The translations under genes were made by a program, and so were the position numbers. Shown here piece after piece: positions 41,060 through 49,332 of a stretch of DNA of 64,000 nucleotides (positions are counted from its first letter, which is position 1; each line of letters starts with the position of its first letter). Origin of the DNA: JAUIJL01 sp965366625 (GTDB lineage Bacteria > Acidobacteriota > Thermoanaerobaculia > Multivoradales > J023); contig CBDUGP010000005.1 in NCBI GenBank assembly GCA_965366625.1, positions 1 through 64,000 on the forward strand, in the 5' to 3' direction. The notes beneath the pieces are model-generated. The model saw only the letters and a list, made by a program, of their open reading frames with translations. It had not been told where the DNA came from and searched no databases.

Positions 41060-41848
41060 ATGGATTTGCCGTACTTCAAAAATACCCTTCGTCCGAGGCG
41101 CCTTGCGTCGTCGGTTCTCCTTTCGTCGCTCTTGGTCTTCGCCTATCCGGTGCTCGCTGAGGATATTCCGGATCCGGAGCAAGAAGGTTTAGGAATCAGC
41201 GAGCGTCTCGAGCTGCTGATCGAGCGGATCAAATACGAGCAAGCTCAGCTGGTTACCATGGAAGCGAACTTTACCCAACGCAAGGAAAGCGTCTTCCTGG
41301 TCGAGCCGGAAGACTCTAAAGGCCGGTTTTGGTATCACTCGCCGGATCGTGTGCGTTGGGACTTCAGTGAGCCGAATCAAACCACGGTGCTTATTCGAGC
41401 CAACGAAATGCTCACCTGGTTCCGAGATTTGGGCACGGCTGAAAAGGTCAACGTGGGCAAGCAGGCAGATCGGGTCATGGAGTACCTTTCCGCCAGCAAC
41501 TCCCTGGAAACGCTGCAGCGCTACTTCACCTTGCGCACGACCTTTCCCCGCGATCCCGAAGCGCCGTATCGCTTAGAGCTGGTGCCCAAATTCAAACGGG
41601 TCGAGAAGAAAATCAAGGGCATGGGGATCCATCTCCATCGCACGGGTTATTACCCCCTCTACCTCAAATACGTGGAGCCGGACGGTAGCCTGACCGAATT
41701 CTTCTTCGAGGACGTTGTGGTCAACGAAAAGATTGCCGACGATCAATTCGAGATCGAGCTGCCTGAGGAAGTCGAGGTCAAGGTGGTCGAACTCGGCAAG
41801 AAGGGCAAAAAAGGCAAGAAGGCCCGCAAGGACGAAAAGGGTCAATAA
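41060..41848 (+). CDS. Outer-membrane lipoprotein carrier LolA-like protein
   Basis: A 262-residue periplasmic protein. After an N-terminal signal (LASSVLLSSLLVFAYPVLA) the LolA-type beta sheet follows (MEANFTQRKESVFLVEPEDSKGRFWY, SPDRVRWDFSEPNQTTVLI). It should shuttle lipoproteins from LolCDE to the outer membrane or act as a close relative. The C-terminus is an unusual lysine/glycine tail (GKKGKKGKKARKDEKGQ). The ATG at 41060 is preferred to upstream frames starting in the tandem repeats. tgt follows after 18 nt. Confidence 0.87.
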   Translation: MDLPYFKNTLRPRRLASSVLLSSLLVFAYPVLAEDIPDPEQEGLGISERLELLIERIKYEQAQLVTMEANFTQRKESVFLVEPEDSKGRFWYHSPDRVRWDFSEPNQTTVLIRANEMLTWFRDLGTAEKVNVGKQADRVMEYLSASNSLETLQRYFTLRTTFPRDPEAPYRLELVPKFKRVEKKIKGMGIHLHRTGYYPLYLKYVEPDGSLTEFFFEDVVVNEKIADDQFEIELPEEVEVKVVELGKKGKKGKKARKDEKGQ

Positions 41849-41866
41849 GCGCCCTTCGACCCATTC

Positions 41867-42991
41867 ATGGCCCTCAAATATCAAGTTCTCGCCACCGACG
41901 GGCAAGCCCGCCGTGGGCGACTCACCACTCCTCACGGGGTGGTCGAAACTCCCGCCTTCATGCCCGTCGGCACTCTTGGGGCAGTCAAAGGACTGACCTT
42001 TCAAGAGCTCGAAGATGCCGGCGCGTCGGTGATGCTCGCCAATCTTTACCACCTGACCCTGCGGCCCGGAATCGACATCATCGAGCGGTTGGGGGGAATC
42101 CACGCGTTCACCGGCTGGCATCGCCCGATTCTCACCGACAGCGGGGGATATCAGGTTTGGAGCCTGTCGCCCCTGCGCAAGATGAGCCGGGAAGGGGTGG
42201 TCTTCAAGAGCCATTTGGACGGCTCGATGGTGAAATTCACCCCCGAAAGCGTGGCGGAGAGCCAGGCCCGCATGGGGGTCGACATCGCCATGATGCTCGA
42301 CGAATGTCCCCCGTATCCGATCGAAAAAGCCGACGCGGAAAAGTCGCTCGAGCTGACCAACCATTGGGCCGAGAGGGCGCGGCGAGCTTGGCCTGAGGAA
42401 GCCGGCGGCGGGCTCTTCGGCATCGTTCAAGGCTCGGTGTTCGAAGAGCTGAGGCTGAGAGCTGCCCGTGAGCTGACGGACATGGACTTCGCGGGTTATG
42501 CCATCGGTGGTGTCAGTGTCGGCGAAGGGGTCGAGCACCGGCGTTTCGCGGTCGAATGCACGACTTCGGCTTTGCCGGTCGACAAACCCCGCTATTTGAT
42601 GGGTCTGGGCACGCCCTTGGACCTCCTGCACGGGGTTCAGCACGGCATCGATCTCTTCGATTGTGTGATGCCGGCCCGCCATGCCCGTCACGGCCAACTA
42701 TTCACTCGCGCCGGAGTGATCAAGATCAAAAACGCCCGCTACAAGGACGATCCCACACCGATCGATCCGGAGAGTTCTTGGCCCCTGGCCCAGCGCTATA
42801 GCCGGGCTTTTTTCCACCATCTTTTCAAGGCTAAAGAGATCACCGCGCCGGTGCTCGCTACGCTGCTCAACCTCCGCTTCTACCTTGACTTTATGGCCGA
42901 CTTACGAGAGGGTGTCGAGCTTGGAACGTTGGCGACTCTGGCCGAAGATTTCGTCCGCCGCTACACCGCAGGGGAGCCCGGTTCGTCCTAG
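41867..42991 (+). CDS. tgt: tRNA-guanine transglycosylase homologue lacking the zinc site
   Basis: A 374-residue Tgt, normal length, in the classic tgt-yajC-secD-secF position. The base-exchange residues remain: ILTDSGGYQVWSL (first Asp), IVQGSV, GGVSVGEG and the nucleophile Asp in LFDCVMPARHARHG. However, the zinc ligands of the C-x-C-x2-C-x25-H type are all absent: at the aligned positions are Ser303, Trp305, Ala308 and Leu334. Flanking sequence (YSRAFFHHLFKAKE, NLRFY) aligns well, so this is substitution rather than frameshift. Other usually invariant residues also differ (F to Y and W, T to A, N to H). It may keep queuosine activity with a rebuilt C-terminal region, or have changed function. 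Confidence 0.88.
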   Translation: MALKYQVLATDGQARRGRLTTPHGVVETPAFMPVGTLGAVKGLTFQELEDAGASVMLANLYHLTLRPGIDIIERLGGIHAFTGWHRPILTDSGGYQVWSLSPLRKMSREGVVFKSHLDGSMVKFTPESVAESQARMGVDIAMMLDECPPYPIEKADAEKSLELTNHWAERARRAWPEEAGGGLFGIVQGSVFEELRLRAARELTDMDFAGYAIGGVSVGEGVEHRRFAVECTTSALPVDKPRYLMGLGTPLDLLHGVQHGIDLFDCVMPARHARHGQLFTRAGVIKIKNARYKDDPTPIDPESSWPLAQRYSRAFFHHLFKAKEITAPVLATLLNLRFYLDFMADLREGVELGTLATLAEDFVRRYTAGEPGSS

Positions 42992-43180
42992 ACCGCTCCC
43001 CTCCCCAGAGTTCACACCCATCGCGGTTTCCGCACCTCAGTACAGTGTCGGTCTCTCGGTCGCGCCTAGCGTGCCAAGGCCACCGGACTGCGGAACTATT
43101 GGGCTCGGGATCGGCGTTGGACGAAGTGACTTCGAGCTTTGAGCGCATTCTGATCGACACGCTCTCGAGGAGCTAAATAA
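42992..43180. other. Gap between tgt and yajC
   Basis: This 189-nt stretch separates tgt from yajC. It has no frame of interest and no strong hairpin, so read-through from tgt is possible, while a promoter for yajC-secDF may also lie here. Confidence 0.4.
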
Positions 43181-43507
43181 ATGACGAGCCTCTGGTGGAC
43201 CATCGTGCTCGCGCAAGCGAGCCAGCAGCCTTCGGCGATCGTGCAATTGATGCCGATGGTCCTGATCTTTCTGGTTTTCTACGTGGTGTGGTTCATGCCG
43301 CTTCGCAAGAAGCAGAAAGCTCTGGACGAGATGGTTGACAAACTCTCTAAAGGCGACAACGTGATCACCAATGGCGGTTTCTACGGCAAGGTGATCAAGG
43401 TCGACGGAGATGTAGTCGTTCTGGAGCTTGCCGACAATGTCAGAGTTCGAGTCGCCAAACGGGCGATCGGCGGCCTGGAAGGATCCAAGGCCGACAACGG
43501 GAGTTAG
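43181..43507 (+). CDS. yajC: Preprotein translocase subunit YajC
   Basis: A 108-residue single-span inner-membrane protein (MPMVLIFLVFYVVWFMPLRKKQKAL) with the conserved GDNVITNGGFYGKVIKV segment. It associates with SecDF and the SecYEG translocon. GAGGAG lies before the ATG. It is followed by secD after 5 nt. Confidence 0.96.
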   Translation: MTSLWWTIVLAQASQQPSAIVQLMPMVLIFLVFYVVWFMPLRKKQKALDEMVDKLSKGDNVITNGGFYGKVIKVDGDVVVLELADNVRVRVAKRAIGGLEGSKADNGS

Positions 43508-43512
43508 AGACC

Positions 43513-45081
43513 ATGGACCGTAATCTGCTTTATCGCGGCCTTCTGATCGTGACCATTGTCGCGTTGATGGCCTTCTCGGCGTATCCGCCCGAAGAAAAGA
43601 TCAATCTCGGCCTAGATCTTCAAGGCGGTATGCATCTGGTGTTGGAGGTCAAAACTGACGACGCCATCCGTGCCGAAACCGACAACACGATCGATTCTTT
43701 TGTCCGTGAGCTGGCCGACCGGGATATCCAGGCGACCACCGAGCGAACCGGCATCGACACCTTCGACGTGCTCGGCGTGCCGGCGGCGAAGGATAGTGAA
43801 GTCAAAAACGACATCGTCGAAGTCTACCTGCCGGGCTGGAAAATGTCCCGCAGCGGTGATCGGTTGAAGGTCAGCCTCACCCCGGGCGAGGCCAACAGCT
43901 TGCGTCAGATGTCTGTGAATCAGGCCCAAGAGACGATTCGAAATCGTGTTGACGCGTTCGGCGTGGGTGAGCCGATCATCCATGACGAAGGCGCGGGCTC
44001 CGACCGCATCGTGGTTCAGCTGCCCGGTGTCGACGATCCCGAGCGGGTCAAAGAGCTGATCCAGAACACCGCATTTTTGGAGCTGAGACTCTCTGTCGCC
44101 GGCATTGGCCCGGGCGACTCCCAACAAGCGGTGATCGATCAGCTTCCCGGTGGCCTGACCGACGACATCGAAATTTTGAAAGAAGAGCTGCGCGACGAGA
44201 ACAAACGTCCGATCGGCGAGCAGTGGTGGGCGATTGAGAAAAAGCGGGTGATCACCGGTCGTGATCTCAAGACCGCGCGCATGTCGTCCGGTGACTTTGG
44301 AGAGCCCACGGTGGCCTTCATCCTGACCAGTGACGGCGGTGAGAAATTCGCCGAGATCACCGGCGCCAACATCGGCCGCGGATTGTCGATCGTGCTCGAC
44401 GAAAAAGTCATGTCGGTGGCGACGATCCAAGATCGTATCCGCGATCAAGGTGTGATCCACGGCAGCTTCACCGTCCAAGAGGTCCAAGACCTCGTGACCG
44501 TCTTGCGCTCCGGTGCTCTGCCGGCGGGTTTGACCGTTCTGGAAGAGCGCACCGTTGGACCGAGCTTGGGCCGAGACTCCGTTGAAAAGGGTAGCAAGGC
44601 GGGTTTGCTCGGCGGTTTGCTGGTGGTGATCACCATGCTGCTGGTCTACAAGCTGACCGGTCTCAACGCGGTAACCGCCCTAGGCTTGAACGTGGTTTTG
44701 GTGTTCGGGGCCTTGGCCTCTTTCGGTGCCGTGCTCACCCTGCCGGGTATTGCGGGCATCGTGCTCACCATCGGTATGGCGGTCGACGCCAACGTCCTGG
44801 TCTTCGAACGTATTCGTGAGGAACTCCGTTCCGGACGAACGGTCAAGTCGGCGATTGCCGCCGGTTTTGAAAAAGCGCTGTCCTCCATTCTCGACGCAAA
44901 CATCACCACTCTGATCGCGGCCATGTTCCTCTTCATGTTTGGCACCGGCCCGATCCGCGGTTTTGCCGTCACCTTGTCGGTGGGCATCTTCGCTTCCGTG
45001 TTCACGGCGGTGTTCATCAGCCGCTTCTTGTTCGACGCTCTTTACTCCCGTCGCGACCGGGTTGAAAAGCTGTCGATCTGA
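43513..45081 (+). CDS. secD: Protein translocase subunit SecD
   Basis: A 522-residue RND-type membrane protein: an N-terminal helix, a large periplasmic domain (LGLDLQGGMHLVLEV, then the P1 head), and five helices at the C-terminus with GMAVDANVLVFERIREELRSG. It uses the proton gradient with SecF to pull exported proteins into the periplasm. The gene lies between yajC and secF in the standard order, and secF follows after 36 nt. Confidence 0.97.
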   Translation: MDRNLLYRGLLIVTIVALMAFSAYPPEEKINLGLDLQGGMHLVLEVKTDDAIRAETDNTIDSFVRELADRDIQATTERTGIDTFDVLGVPAAKDSEVKNDIVEVYLPGWKMSRSGDRLKVSLTPGEANSLRQMSVNQAQETIRNRVDAFGVGEPIIHDEGAGSDRIVVQLPGVDDPERVKELIQNTAFLELRLSVAGIGPGDSQQAVIDQLPGGLTDDIEILKEELRDENKRPIGEQWWAIEKKRVITGRDLKTARMSSGDFGEPTVAFILTSDGGEKFAEITGANIGRGLSIVLDEKVMSVATIQDRIRDQGVIHGSFTVQEVQDLVTVLRSGALPAGLTVLEERTVGPSLGRDSVEKGSKAGLLGGLLVVITMLLVYKLTGLNAVTALGLNVVLVFGALASFGAVLTLPGIAGIVLTIGMAVDANVLVFERIREELRSGRTVKSAIAAGFEKALSSILDANITTLIAAMFLFMFGTGPIRGFAVTLSVGIFASVFTAVFISRFLFDALYSRRDRVEKLSI

Positions 45082-45117
45082 CACCGCCCATCGAGACTCT
45101 TCAACGAGGATCCGAAC

Positions 45118-46302
45118 ATGCAGTTTTTTACCAATACCCACATCCAGTTCTTGAAATACCGCAAGGTATTCGTCTGGTTGTCTCTTTCTTTGTTGGTGGT
45201 TGCGGTCGCTGAGCTGGCCTTTTTAGGCGGGTTGAACTTCGGCATCGATTTCGTCGGTGGCACCCAGCTCACCCTCAAGCTTCGTGACGACTCCCAAACC
45301 ACCGACGATGTGCGCAACTCCTTGACCGAAGCCGGTCTGCGAGAAGCGCTGATCCAGCAGTACGGGGCGCCCGAAGACCACGAAATCTTGATCAAGACCC
45401 CGGTCAAAGAGGACAGCGAAGAAGGCACCGCAGCCGAGGTCTTGAAGGCCTTGAACCTCCAGCTCAACGGCGATCTCGGTGATAAGACCGATCTCAATCA
45501 GCGCGGCCGAGATACGATCACGGAGCTGCTGGTCAACGCCGATCCGGACGGTCTAGGTGCCGACGACGTCGACGCCGCGCACAGCCACTATGAAGCGGTG
45601 GCGGATGCCATCGTTTCCAAACGCCAAGAAGTGAAAATCTTCAAGTCGTTCGATCAGGTGACGTCGGTGGAAGGCGTTTCTCCGGCCACGGCTCAATTCC
45701 TCCAGGATAAAGCCGCGATCGGCGCCTTCCAGATGTTGTCGAGTGAAAACGTTGGACCGCAAATCGGCTCTGAGCTGCGCACCAAGGGTTATTTGGCGGT
45801 GATCATGTCCCTCCTGGGCATGTTGGCCTACATTTGGTTCCGCTTTGAGCTTCGGTTCGGAGTCGGTGCCCTCGTCGCGGTTTTCCACGACTTCTTGATC
45901 ACCCTGGGCCTCTTCGCCATCCTGGATTATGAGTTCAATCTCGCCACCATCGCCGCTTTTCTGACCTTGGTCGGTTATTCGGTGAACGACACGGTGGTGA
46001 TTTTCGACCGTGTGCGCGAGAACATGCGCCGCTACCGTCGCAAGCCGATGGAAGAAGTGATGGATCTGAGCATCAATCAGACCCTGTCCCGTACCATCCT
46101 CACCTCGGGTACCACCTTGTTGGTGGTCGCCTGCTTGTTCTTTGCCGGCGGTGAGGTGTTGCGGGGATTCGCGTTTGTGCTGATGATCGGCGTGATCATC
46201 GGTACTTATTCGTCGATTTTCGTGGCTAGCCCGTTCGCTCTGCTCTGGGAGCAGTGGCGCGGAAAGTCCGACGACAAGTCGCACATCGCCCAGCACGCTT
46301 GA
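45118..46302 (+). CDS. secF: Protein translocase subunit SecF, with an enlarged periplasmic loop
   Basis: A 394-residue SecF, longer than the usual 300-320. FGIDFVGGTQLTLKL, SSENVGPQIGSELRTKG and YSVNDTVVIFDRVRENMRR are typical. Between residues about 95 and 205 lies an extra acidic stretch (AAEVLKALNLQLNGDLGDKTD onward) that separates the P1 strand from the VGPQIG motif. It is the last gene of the operon and is followed by a terminator. Confidence 0.96.
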   Translation: MQFFTNTHIQFLKYRKVFVWLSLSLLVVAVAELAFLGGLNFGIDFVGGTQLTLKLRDDSQTTDDVRNSLTEAGLREALIQQYGAPEDHEILIKTPVKEDSEEGTAAEVLKALNLQLNGDLGDKTDLNQRGRDTITELLVNADPDGLGADDVDAAHSHYEAVADAIVSKRQEVKIFKSFDQVTSVEGVSPATAQFLQDKAAIGAFQMLSSENVGPQIGSELRTKGYLAVIMSLLGMLAYIWFRFELRFGVGALVAVFHDFLITLGLFAILDYEFNLATIAAFLTLVGYSVNDTVVIFDRVRENMRRYRRKPMEEVMDLSINQTLSRTILTSGTTLLVVACLFFAGGEVLRGFAFVLMIGVIIGTYSSIFVASPFALLWEQWRGKSDDKSHIAQHA

Positions 46303-46331
46303 TCGAGCCACGGCTGATGTGAGCCGACCCC

Positions 46332-46367
46332 AAAAACCCCGAAGCCTCCAAGCCTCGGGGTTTTTTT
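46332..46367 (+). terminator. Rho-independent terminator of the sec operon
   Basis: The stem AAAAACCCCGA (46332-46342) pairs with TCGGGGTTTTT (46355 on), with a 12-nt loop and a run of seven T at 46361-46367. It lies 30 nt after secF. Confidence 0.93.
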
Positions 46368-46582
46368 GTTGCTCGCTTTCCGGCCCAGGGATGCTCACAT
46401 TCAGGGTTCCGCGGGCCGAAGTTGGTTTCCCGTTCGGCGCGTCGGTTATGATTCGCCGATTCCCGCTGCGTTCGTAACCGCGGCCTCCCTCGTTGGATGG
46501 GTCACGGGCACGATGCTCCCTACAGCGTCTTCCAGCATAGTTCTCGAATCGGGCAGCTCGCGGTTGCCGACTAGAAGGTGAT
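46368..46582. promoter_or_regulatory. Upstream region of the sigma factor gene
   Basis: This 215-nt gap must contain the promoter of the sigma factor gene. I see no consensus pair or clear repeat. The sigma start is preceded by AGAAGGTG at 46573-46580. Confidence 0.45.
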
Positions 46583-47152
46583 TTGTTGACCAAGATTCCA
46601 AACCCGGGCTGGCCCGACGAGCGACTGGTCGAAGCGTGTCTTCAAGGCAATGCCCAGGGGTGGGACGCTCTGGTCGACAAATTCAGGAAGCTGGTATTCG
46701 CCATCATCCTAGATTTCGGCATCCCCCAAGACGACGCCACAGATGTCTTTCAATCGGTCTGGTTCGATGCGTGCAAATCGCTCAGCACCTTGCGCAAGAA
46801 GGAGGCGTTTAAGGCTTGGTTGACCTCCCTGACGCTGAACCGATGCCGCCAATGGCTGCGCACGCGGCAACGCGGACCTTCCTGGGTAGAGACGGACGAA
46901 ATTCCCGACGAGGAGGTTTTTCCGGATTTCGTCGAAGAACTCGAAAACCAGCAGCTGATCCGTGAGGCTATTTTCGAGCTTCCCGACCGTTGCCAGGAGA
47001 TGGTTCACCTGCTTTTCTTCGATATTCCACCCAAGCCCTATGCAGAAGTGGCCGAACTTTTGGGTTTGGCCACCGGATCCATAGGTTTTATCCGCGGCCG
47101 GTGTTTACAGAAGCTGCGTAAGATCCTGGGTGAGAAGGGGGTCGCCCGATGA
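46583..47152 (+). CDS. ECF-type RNA polymerase sigma factor
   Basis: A 189-residue sigma factor with region 2 (LVDKFRKLVFAIILDFGIPQDDATDVFQSVW) and region 4 (ELPDRCQEMVHLLFFDIPPKPYAEVAELLG..GSIGFIRGRCLQKLRKIL) but without regions 1.1 and 3, typical of the ECF group. It starts at a TTG (46583, with a second TTG at 46586). No zinc-binding anti-sigma gene follows; the next gene encodes a protein without membrane span. It may control the protease-rich genes downstream. Confidence 0.9.
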   Translation: MLTKIPNPGWPDERLVEACLQGNAQGWDALVDKFRKLVFAIILDFGIPQDDATDVFQSVWFDACKSLSTLRKKEAFKAWLTSLTLNRCRQWLRTRQRGPSWVETDEIPDEEVFPDFVEELENQQLIREAIFELPDRCQEMVHLLFFDIPPKPYAEVAELLGLATGSIGFIRGRCLQKLRKILGEKGVAR

Positions 47153-47291
47153 TGCGGAGTAGGGAAAAAGATCTCCGCACGAGAGACGTTTGCAAAAAAG
47201 ACGGTCGTGCCTATATTTCTCTAGCGGTCTTTTGTCTCTATTGGGGTGTAAGAGGAAGCGCCGGCTCTCCGCCGTCGCAAAAGGGGGTTTC

Positions 47292-47945
47292 ATGAAGAAA
47301 CGAGATAGAGAAATCGCCTGGCTAGACTTTGCGCGTGGGGTTGCAGATCCCGATACGGATCTGGAAATCCGCCAAAGATTGGCCTCCGGTTCCGACAGAG
47401 ACAAAAAAGAAGTCGACCTGTGGCGAAGTGTCGCCGCGTTGGGTCGTCGCGATAAAGAGCAGGCAGTCGCCGACGAATTCGATGTGACCCGAATCGTCAA
47501 AGCGATGGGTCGTATGCATTTGCCGGTCAAGACCGAAACAGGCGTGCCATGGATCCGCAGACTCGTAGCCGAACTCACCTTTGGCCATCAGCCGACTCCC
47601 GTAGGTGTTCGAGGCGCGACCAGCGCCGTTCACCATTCGGTTTTTTCCGCGGAAGATTATTTTTTCGATATCCGCATCGAGAGCTTGGATCCCACGGGGT
47701 GTCGCCTTGACGGCCAAGTCACACGTCAAGACGGCCAACCCCTTGAGCAGACTGTCCAGGGTGCTTCAACCCAGGAGCGAGGAAACGGCATTCCGGTTCT
47801 CTTGCTCAACGACGAAGAGCTGTTGGCGACGGTAGTTTGCGACCAGCTCGGTGAATTTCATTCCCGCGAACTCGTCCAGATGCCGTCAAAGATTCAAGTC
47901 TTGGTTGAAGAAACACTGCAGATTGAGATTCCAGTCCGAGCGTAA
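47292..47945 (+). CDS. Putative sigma-factor partner with a carboxypeptidase-regulatory-like C-terminus
   Basis: A 217-residue soluble protein. A charged helical N-terminal half (REIAWLDFARGVADPDTDLEIRQRLASG) is reminiscent of cytoplasmic anti-sigma or zf-HC2-derived heads, but it lacks the cysteines and the membrane helix. The C-terminal half is beta-rich (GVRGATSAVHHSVFSAEDYFFDIRIE; then PVLLLNDEELLATVVCDQLGEFHSRELV), the pattern of CarboxypepD_reg-like folds. It follows the sigma gene after 139 nt. A role in controlling the sigma factor is only inferred from position. AAGGGGG precedes the ATG at 47292. Confidence 0.6.
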   Translation: MKKRDREIAWLDFARGVADPDTDLEIRQRLASGSDRDKKEVDLWRSVAALGRRDKEQAVADEFDVTRIVKAMGRMHLPVKTETGVPWIRRLVAELTFGHQPTPVGVRGATSAVHHSVFSAEDYFFDIRIESLDPTGCRLDGQVTRQDGQPLEQTVQGASTQERGNGIPVLLLNDEELLATVVCDQLGEFHSRELVQMPSKIQVLVEETLQIEIPVRA

Positions 47946-48088
47946 ATCTCACCGCCGAAGGCCCAGACTTCGGCACCGCAACTTAGTCTCCACATCGATA
48001 GCCGGGATGATTGTCAAAAAAATCACCCCGGCTATATTTTTTCCCCTTCATCGGTCTCTATTGAATAAGTGTTCAGACTTGTTTCGGC

Positions 48089-48128
48089 TCTTTGTGGCCA
48101 GTGGCCGATCTTTGTGGCCAGTGGCCGG
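48089..48128. repeat. 20-bp tandem duplication before the metalloprotease gene
   Basis: CTTTGTGGCCAGTGGCCGAT is present twice in a row (second copy with a changed end), 30 nt before the start codon and so within the 5' untranslated region or promoter. A 15-bp duplication also occurs in the signal-peptide codons (VAVRP twice). Confidence 0.85.
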
Positions 48129-48158
48129 GAGCCAACAACCCCCCCGAGGAGTTTTTTT

Positions 48159-49166
48159 ATGAAACGTGTTGCTGTGAGACCTGTTGCTGTGAGACCTGTT
48201 GTTTTGGCCTTTTCAATTTTAGCTTTGCTCATCCCTGCCCTTGCAGGGGCTGCCGGGCAAGGCGAGTTCGAGCACAACGGACAGACTTTCGTTTCCGAGC
48301 AGGCGTTCCGGGATCACGTTGAGTTCCACAACTTGCGTTGTGGTCAGCGGAACCTCAGCCAGTTAGAGATGGACCAGATCGAGCTCGACATTGCGTTCGC
48401 CATGGACTCGCTCACCCGGATCGGTGTTTCGAAGGCCAAGAACGGCAATGGCAATGGCGGCGGTGGCACCGATGGCGGTTCCGACGGCGGCGGTACCCCT
48501 CCGGGTAACGTCTCGATCCCGGTGGCGTTCCACGTGCTGCACGACGGCAATAACGGCTACCTGAGCAGCGGTGACATCAATGGTCAGATGAACGTGCTGA
48601 ACCAAGCGTTCTCCGGCACCGGCTTTTCCTTCACTTTGGCGAGTGTCGACTACACCGACAACGCCTCCTGGTACAACATGGGTTACAACACCACTGCCGA
48701 GCGCGACGCCAAAGCCGCCCTCAACATCGATCCCCACACCCGCCTCAACGTCTATACCGCTAACCTGGGCGGTGGCTTGCTCGGTTGGGCGACCTTCCCG
48801 TCGTCCCTGAACGGCAACCCGGATGATGATGGTGTGGTCTTGCTCGACGAGTCCTTGCCCGGCGGCAGCGCTTCTCCCTACAACCAGGGCGATACCGGTA
48901 CCCATGAGGTCGGCCATTGGCTCGGTCTCTACCACACGTTCCAAGGTGGCTGTAACGGCCAAGGCGACCAAGTCGCCGACACCCCCGCCGAGAAGAGCCC
49001 GGCCTACGGTTGCCCCACCGGCCGGGACTCCTGCCGTCGTGACCCGGGTCTCGACCCGATCACGAATTTCATGGATTACACCGACGATAGCTGCATGAAT
49101 ACCTTCAGCAACGAACAAATGCTGCGCATGCACGCACAGGTGCAGACCTACCGTCCGCTGCTGTGA
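48159..49166 (+). CDS. Secreted M43-type (pappalysin-like) metalloprotease
   Basis: A 335-residue exported zinc protease. A signal peptide (about 1-30) is followed by a prodomain, a Gly/Asn/Asp-rich linker, and the catalytic domain with HEVGHWLGLYH, giving the three His ligands and Glu, and the Met-turn NFMDYTDD. Six cysteines near the active site fit disulfides of family M43B. The start at 48159 follows CGAGGAG. It is probably secreted to degrade extracellular or envelope proteins. Confidence 0.93.
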   Translation: MKRVAVRPVAVRPVVLAFSILALLIPALAGAAGQGEFEHNGQTFVSEQAFRDHVEFHNLRCGQRNLSQLEMDQIELDIAFAMDSLTRIGVSKAKNGNGNGGGGTDGGSDGGGTPPGNVSIPVAFHVLHDGNNGYLSSGDINGQMNVLNQAFSGTGFSFTLASVDYTDNASWYNMGYNTTAERDAKAALNIDPHTRLNVYTANLGGGLLGWATFPSSLNGNPDDDGVVLLDESLPGGSASPYNQGDTGTHEVGHWLGLYHTFQGGCNGQGDQVADTPAEKSPAYGCPTGRDSCRRDPGLDPITNFMDYTDDSCMNTFSNEQMLRMHAQVQTYRPLL

Positions 49167-49212
49167 TCCCAGCCTAGGTAGTGTTGTGGTCCGGTAATAT
49201 GGACTGCGTAAC

Positions 49213-49236
49213 GGGGGCGTTTCGGCGCCCCCTTTT
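49213..49236 (+). terminator. Terminator after the metalloprotease gene
   Basis: A 7-bp GC stem GGGGGCG (49213-49219) with CGCCCCC (49226-49232) and a TTTT tail, 47 nt after the stop codon. Confidence 0.85.
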
Positions 49237-49263
49237 CGTATCTATGCTTAAGGAGAGTCCGTC

Positions 49264-49332
49264 ATGGCTATTGGGAGCGTCTTAACAGGCTGTGTGCTCG
49301 TTCGGGCCCAAGGCGGCACCCGAAGTGTCTGA
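49264..49332 (+). CDS. 22-residue leader peptide overlapping the HTTM gene
   Basis: The ATG at 49264 has the best ribosome-binding site in this stretch (AAGGAGAGTCCGTC-ATG). The peptide MAIGSVLTGCVLVRAQGGTR plus SV ends at a TGA that overlaps the GTG start of the next gene (GTGTCTGA). This looks like a translational-coupling leader; nothing in the peptide suggests a function of its own. Confidence 0.55.
   Translation: MAIGSVLTGCVLVRAQGGTRSV

Noticed and set aside
40921..41192. Small frames starting in the 11-bp tandem repeats
   Set aside because: All three frames contain the same peptide because the repeat unit is 11 bp; they only run into the start of the LolA-like gene or its shadows.
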